DNA of 64,000 nt, taken from assembly GCA_965233625.1 (NCBI GenBank), contig OZ247499.1, positions 5,084,001-5,148,000 on the forward strand, read 5' to 3'. Below, piece by piece: positions 61,221-64,000 of this stretch. The position numbers and the translations under genes were made by a program. The first letter of the stretch is position 1; every line of letters starts with the position of its first letter. The notes beneath the pieces were generated by a model. That model was not told the DNA's origin and did not search any database. It saw only the letters and a list, made by a program, of their open reading frames with translations. Source of the DNA: G965233625 sp965233625 (GTDB lineage: Bacteria > Planctomycetota > Planctomycetia > Pirellulales > Pirellulaceae).

Positions 61221-62159
61221 TTATTCCACGTCGCCCGGCGTCCGCTTGTAGAAGGCGTAATCCGGGTTGTCCTGGCTGAAGTCGCTCTCTGATAGTCCGG
61301 GATTCATGCGGATGTTCAGGTAGTTGTACTCTTCCAGCAGCGGTGGTTCTTCGCCCGGTTTCTCAGGCCAGAGGTACGCCGTGTAGCGGACGGGCACCTT
61401 CATCTGCTTGTCGATGTAAATGTCTGCGCGATGGAAGGTAAAGTGCGGACGCTTCTGCGGATGCTCGACGCGGATGTGCAGGCAACTGCGGCCGTTGACC
61501 TTGGCGTTATCAAAGTATTCCACCGTGCACTCCTGATAGTGCAGTTCGCGGACGCCCTGCTGAATCAGCCGCACGGCTAATTGCCGCACGCCAATCTGCG
61601 TGACCGGGTAACGGTTACTCCGCATGGCGGCGTCACTGGCAGGCGGGATGTTGGCCGTGATGTACGAAAATCGCGGTCCGCCTTTCCGCACCAGCATGTT
61701 GCCATCTCTTTCACCGGCCACGTACAGAATTTCGCGTCCGGCGAATTTGCCGTCGCCCAGATACTTCAGGTAGGCGCCAAGCGGCGTGTCGCCCTGCTGC
61801 GGACGGATCTTCGCAGCAATGTATTCGTACTCGCCCAGGCGACCGTCGATACGTTCTCTCCGTACCAGGGTGCAGGTGTAACCGCGGATGTTGTTATCCA
61901 TCTGCGCAAGCAGCTTGCGGGCATAGTCCAGGGCGGGCGTCAGCGGATGATCTGGCAGCGGCGCCACTTCGTCGGCCGGGATCTTTTTCGCCGTGATCAC
62001 GCCTTCCGCAGGGGGCGATGCGATGGGTTCGGCGCCCGGCGGTAATGCGTCGTCCTGGGCGTGCAGCGCCGGCGCCAGGCAGAAAGCCGTCGTTAGTAAA
62101 ACGGCGAATAGACACCGGGTGGCGATAAAATGCTGCACAACAAACTCCTGTTCATCCAT
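61221..62159 (-). CDS. DUF1571 family exported protein
   Basis: This 312-residue exported protein has a signal peptide around residues 10-35 (LFAVLLTTAFCLAPALHAQ). The mature DUF1571 domain has YARKLLAQMDNNIRGYTCTL, VRRERIDGRLGEYEYIAAKI, and a later FTFHRADIYIDKQMKVPVRY (lipoprotein-carrier-like fold). Function unknown. ATG 62159 has GGGAGG six bases upstream, inside a perfect hairpin. GTG 62138, with AGGAG six bases upstream, is an alternative start and would remove an acidic leader before the signal peptide. Confidence 0.85.
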   Translation of the reverse strand: MDEQEFVVQHFIATRCLFAVLLTTAFCLAPALHAQDDALPPGAEPIASPPAEGVITAKKIPADEVAPLPDHPLTPALDYARKLLAQMDNNIRGYTCTLVRRERIDGRLGEYEYIAAKIRPQQGDTPLGAYLKYLGDGKFAGREILYVAGERDGNMLVRKGGPRFSYITANIPPASDAAMRSNRYPVTQIGVRQLAVRLIQQGVRELHYQECTVEYFDNAKVNGRSCLHIRVEHPQKRPHFTFHRADIYIDKQMKVPVRYTAYLWPEKPGEEPPLLEEYNYLNIRMNPGLSESDFSQDNPDYAFYKRTPGDVE

Positions 62160-62162
62160 GGC

Positions 62163-62201
62163 GCCTCCCTGGAAGCACCGGTCACCTTACACCAGGGAGG
62201 C
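62163..62201 (-). promoter_or_regulatory. hairpin that buries the ribosome-binding site of the DUF1571 gene
   Basis: GCCTCCCTGG (62163-62172) and CCAGGGAGGC (62192-62201) are perfect inverted repeats with a 19-base spacer. On the leftward transcript, the strand complementary to the first arm carries the AGGGAGG just before ATG 62159, so folding would mask the site. Confidence 0.5.
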
Positions 62202-62574
62202 CGCAGTTTATTCTCTGTCACACAAACATCTATTGCCAGGATCTTTAAACTTTCTATCCGGCCGTTGTGGGAATTTCGCCAGCAGGCGCCATCAGAATTG
62301 GCATATCCGCTAGTTCTTACGTGATAAGCTGTTTGAAAAGTGCGTTGCATGCCCGGAGCAGAACTCTGCATGCCACACCTGCTTTACGCATTCCGGCGCC
62401 GGGCAGTTCGATCGAAGACACAGGTTGCAACGCCTGGCGGGTTTTTAACGACGCCTGCATTGCTATCACAACAGTCGCCAGCCAGAGCGTGAAATGTCAT
62501 CTTACCTGGTGCTTCGTGCTAATATGTGGGGCGAACTGTTGTTGCTTCACACACATATATTGTCAGGTGCCACG
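62202..62574. other. divergent intergenic region
   Basis: This holds the promoters of the DUF1571 gene (leftward) and the DUF1080 gene (rightward). A short open frame upstream of 62575 (from 62494) is a non-signal leader in the DUF1080 frame and was not adopted. No RNA gene or other motif was recognised. Confidence 0.4.
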
Positions 62575-63339
62575 ATGAAACGCTGCCTCGATGCCTGTTT
62601 GTACGCCGTCTTTTTTGTCGCGATGATCAGCACGGCGCCAAGCCTGGTCAAGGGCGAAGAACCCGCGGAACAGCCGCCCGCAGAGTTGCCCAAGTTTGTC
62701 AGCCTGTTTAACGGCCGCGATCTGACGGGCTGGGTGGATGTGAACACTTCGCCGGAAACGTGGACCGTGAAAGATGGGCTGCTGGTCTGCAAAGGGCTGC
62801 CCATCGGCGTGATGCGGTCGGCCAGGCAGTACGAGAACTTCATCCTGCATATCGAGTGGCGGCACATGGAGCCGGGCGGCAACTCCGGCGTGTTCGTGTG
62901 GAGTGAAGGAAAAATCCCCGAGGGCCGCCGGCTGCCAAAAGGCATGGAAGTACAGATGCTTGAAAAGGAATGGGTGAATCTGCATCCCAAAAGCAACGGC
63001 GAGCCAAACGACATCGGCTACATCTCCGGCGAACTCTTCGGCGCCGGGGGCCTGCGCGCCACGCCCGACAATCCACGCGGCAGCCGCAGCAAATCGCTGG
63101 AGCTACGCTGCAAAGGCGCCGGCAAGTGGAACGTCTACGATGTGGTCTGTGTCGATGGCACCGTGAAGCTCTCGATCAACGGCAAGTTCGTGAACTCCAT
63201 CCGCAACTCATCGGTCCGCAAAGGCTATCTCTGCCTGGAATCCGAAGGCGCCGAAATCCACTTCCGCAACATCCACATCATGGAACTCCCCCCTGGCGTC
63301 ACTACAGCCGAACAGACCGCAGAAGTGATTGGGAAATAG
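62575..63339 (+). CDS. DUF1080 (3-keto-disaccharide-hydrolase-type) exported protein
   Basis: This 254-residue exported protein starts at ATG 62575 with a signal peptide (CLDACLYAVFFVAMISTAPS). The mature domain is DUF1080: FVSLFNGRDLTGWVDVN, WTVKDGLLVCKG, EWRHMEPGGNSGVFVW, GMEVQMLEKE and later strands that resemble a concanavalin-like lectin fold. It probably binds or cleaves glycans; planctomycete genomes carry many. It is transcribed rightward and alone. Confidence 0.9.
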   Translation: MKRCLDACLYAVFFVAMISTAPSLVKGEEPAEQPPAELPKFVSLFNGRDLTGWVDVNTSPETWTVKDGLLVCKGLPIGVMRSARQYENFILHIEWRHMEPGGNSGVFVWSEGKIPEGRRLPKGMEVQMLEKEWVNLHPKSNGEPNDIGYISGELFGAGGLRATPDNPRGSRSKSLELRCKGAGKWNVYDVVCVDGTVKLSINGKFVNSIRNSSVRKGYLCLESEGAEIHFRNIHIMELPPGVTTAEQTAEVIGK

Positions 63340-63369
63340 CCAATCAAGTAGGGCACGCTCCACGGACTA

Positions 63370-64000
63370 ATGATCACTGTCATGTGCGATAAGTCAGGTA
63401 TTGACCTCGAAGAAATTCTGACAGATCTATCGAATACGCACGCAACAATCTTCGCATTGTCCTGCTGTGCTGTCTTTACGCCAGCATGGGAGGTGTTGAG
63501 TACGCCAGCGGACGAACACGATTTTAGGTCTGTTACTGAGGCGATTCAGGGCGTAATCGCGAATGATCAAAAAAGCTCTAGACGCATCGCGTCAGAGTTA
63601 TTCAATAGCCTTCGTGATAAGCAACGGGAAGCTGTCTACGCCTCACTTCCTCGTGAACAATTTGCGTTAAGGGCACGACGGATCGCATGTAGTGCTTTGG
63701 AGGTTTGTCTGCATCCCGCGGACATCCCAAAACGACTAATGCTTAGTGACGTATGCGCGCATTTTGCAGCGGAGTTGGACCAGTTGTCGAATTCTAAATC
63801 TTCGGAACAAAGAAAAACGAGGCTTGTAAGTACCTCTTCTGCGAGCGGACCACTTGAAGCACTTGAAGCAGAGCGGCAGTTGTCATTATTGACAGCATCT
63901 CGCGCTGATGCGCACTCTATCCATACCCCACCAATAGAATTTCAAGACTTGATGCACGGCGCCGTTCGCAAAGTCATTCGCTTTGATGAACGCGGTAGAA
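63370..64000 (+). CDS. unknown protein, C-terminally cut by the window edge
   Basis: An open frame from ATG 63370 runs to the right edge (210 codons and one base). It begins MITVMCDKSGIDLEEILTDL and continues with IFALSCCAVFTPAWEVLSTP, a helical segment RRIACSALEVCLHPADIPKR, and a serine-rich stretch. This recalls small immunity-type proteins (helical, cysteine-bearing) but no family is certain. The start lies 30 bp after the DUF1080 stop. The base composition is lower in G+C than the upstream gene. Confidence 0.55.
   Translation, partial: MITVMCDKSGIDLEEILTDLSNTHATIFALSCCAVFTPAWEVLSTPADEHDFRSVTEAIQGVIANDQKSSRRIASELFNSLRDKQREAVYASLPREQFALRARRIACSALEVCLHPADIPKRLMLSDVCAHFAAELDQLSNSKSSEQRKTRLVSTSSASGPLEALEAERQLSLLTASRADAHSIHTPPIEFQDLMHGAVRKVIRFDERGR

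Noticed and set aside
1..64000. possible tRNA or rRNA genes in intergenic gaps
   Set aside because: No cloverleaf arms or GTTCGANTC-type T-loop in a fitting context were found by eye.

Overview
The window reads as chromosomal DNA of a planctomycete, probably Pirellulales- or Gemmata-like. The case rests on family content: a DUF1559 pseudopilin with the H-x9-DG signature followed by a small lipoprotein, a Tat-exported Gfo/Idh/MocA oxidoreductase, DUF1080 and DUF1571 secreted proteins, a TIGR02996 repeat-companion protein, an HVRGCW-type cytoplasmic family, FG-GAP/VCBS secreted proteins and a formylmethanofuran dehydrogenase B subunit. No tRNA, rRNA, CRISPR array, transposase or integrase was seen.

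Layout. 1-7.5 kb: end of a family 2 glycosyltransferase overlapping a BshC-like gene, a YihY/BrkB permease, a Bax-inhibitor-1 protein, a TIGR02996 membrane protein, an orphan SUKH-3 protein, the phospholipid pair plsC-cdsA, and a DUF427 protein. 7.5-17 kb: aconitase, a lipoprotein, an unknown cytoplasmic protein, and a leftward rnr - FG-GAP protein - prs run. 17-26 kb: a lipoprotein, then an AddB-like / AI-2E permease / AddA operon and a stand-alone histidine kinase. 26-39 kb: an FHA-DUF6931 protein, secreted propeller-like and helical proteins, the DUF1559/lipoprotein pair, an aromatic/aspartate aminotransferase, a giant inverse-autotransporter-like protein and a LarA-like protein. 39-45 kb: a cyanophycinase-like protein with a decayed internal duplicate, fhcB, a histidine phosphatase and a DUF481 outer-membrane protein. 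45.9-52.3 kb: a rightward accessory island of small orphan genes (YrhB/Imm35-like, YfeS-like, HVRGCW family, CoaB-like flavoprotein, cyclic-phosphate receiver, SnoaL-like) that looks visibly less GC-rich. 52.3-64 kb: a SpoIIE phosphatase plus STAS partner-switch pair, rpmG, recJ, a four-helix-bundle cassette bounded by heptamer arrays, the Gfo/Idh/MocA gene, a second STAS protein, DUF1571, DUF1080, and an unknown CDS running off the end.

Non-coding repeats are notable. A 133-bp element with 21-bp terminal inverted repeats occurs three times (1860-1992, 7265-7397, 43243-43374), and the second copy lies inside an outer inverted repeat of a related sequence. A short palindromic GGCAGGCGCCTGCC repeat occurs three times. 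A CCTCTCCCC-type inverted-repeat element sits at 6719-6873. The most intriguing unit is 57771-58231: a four-helix-bundle gene flanked by inverted TAACCAC/TAACCTC heptamer arrays that supply the stop codons of both neighbouring genes (recJ and the oxidoreductase) and of the cassette gene itself.

All functional calls come from reading motifs by eye. No search was run.
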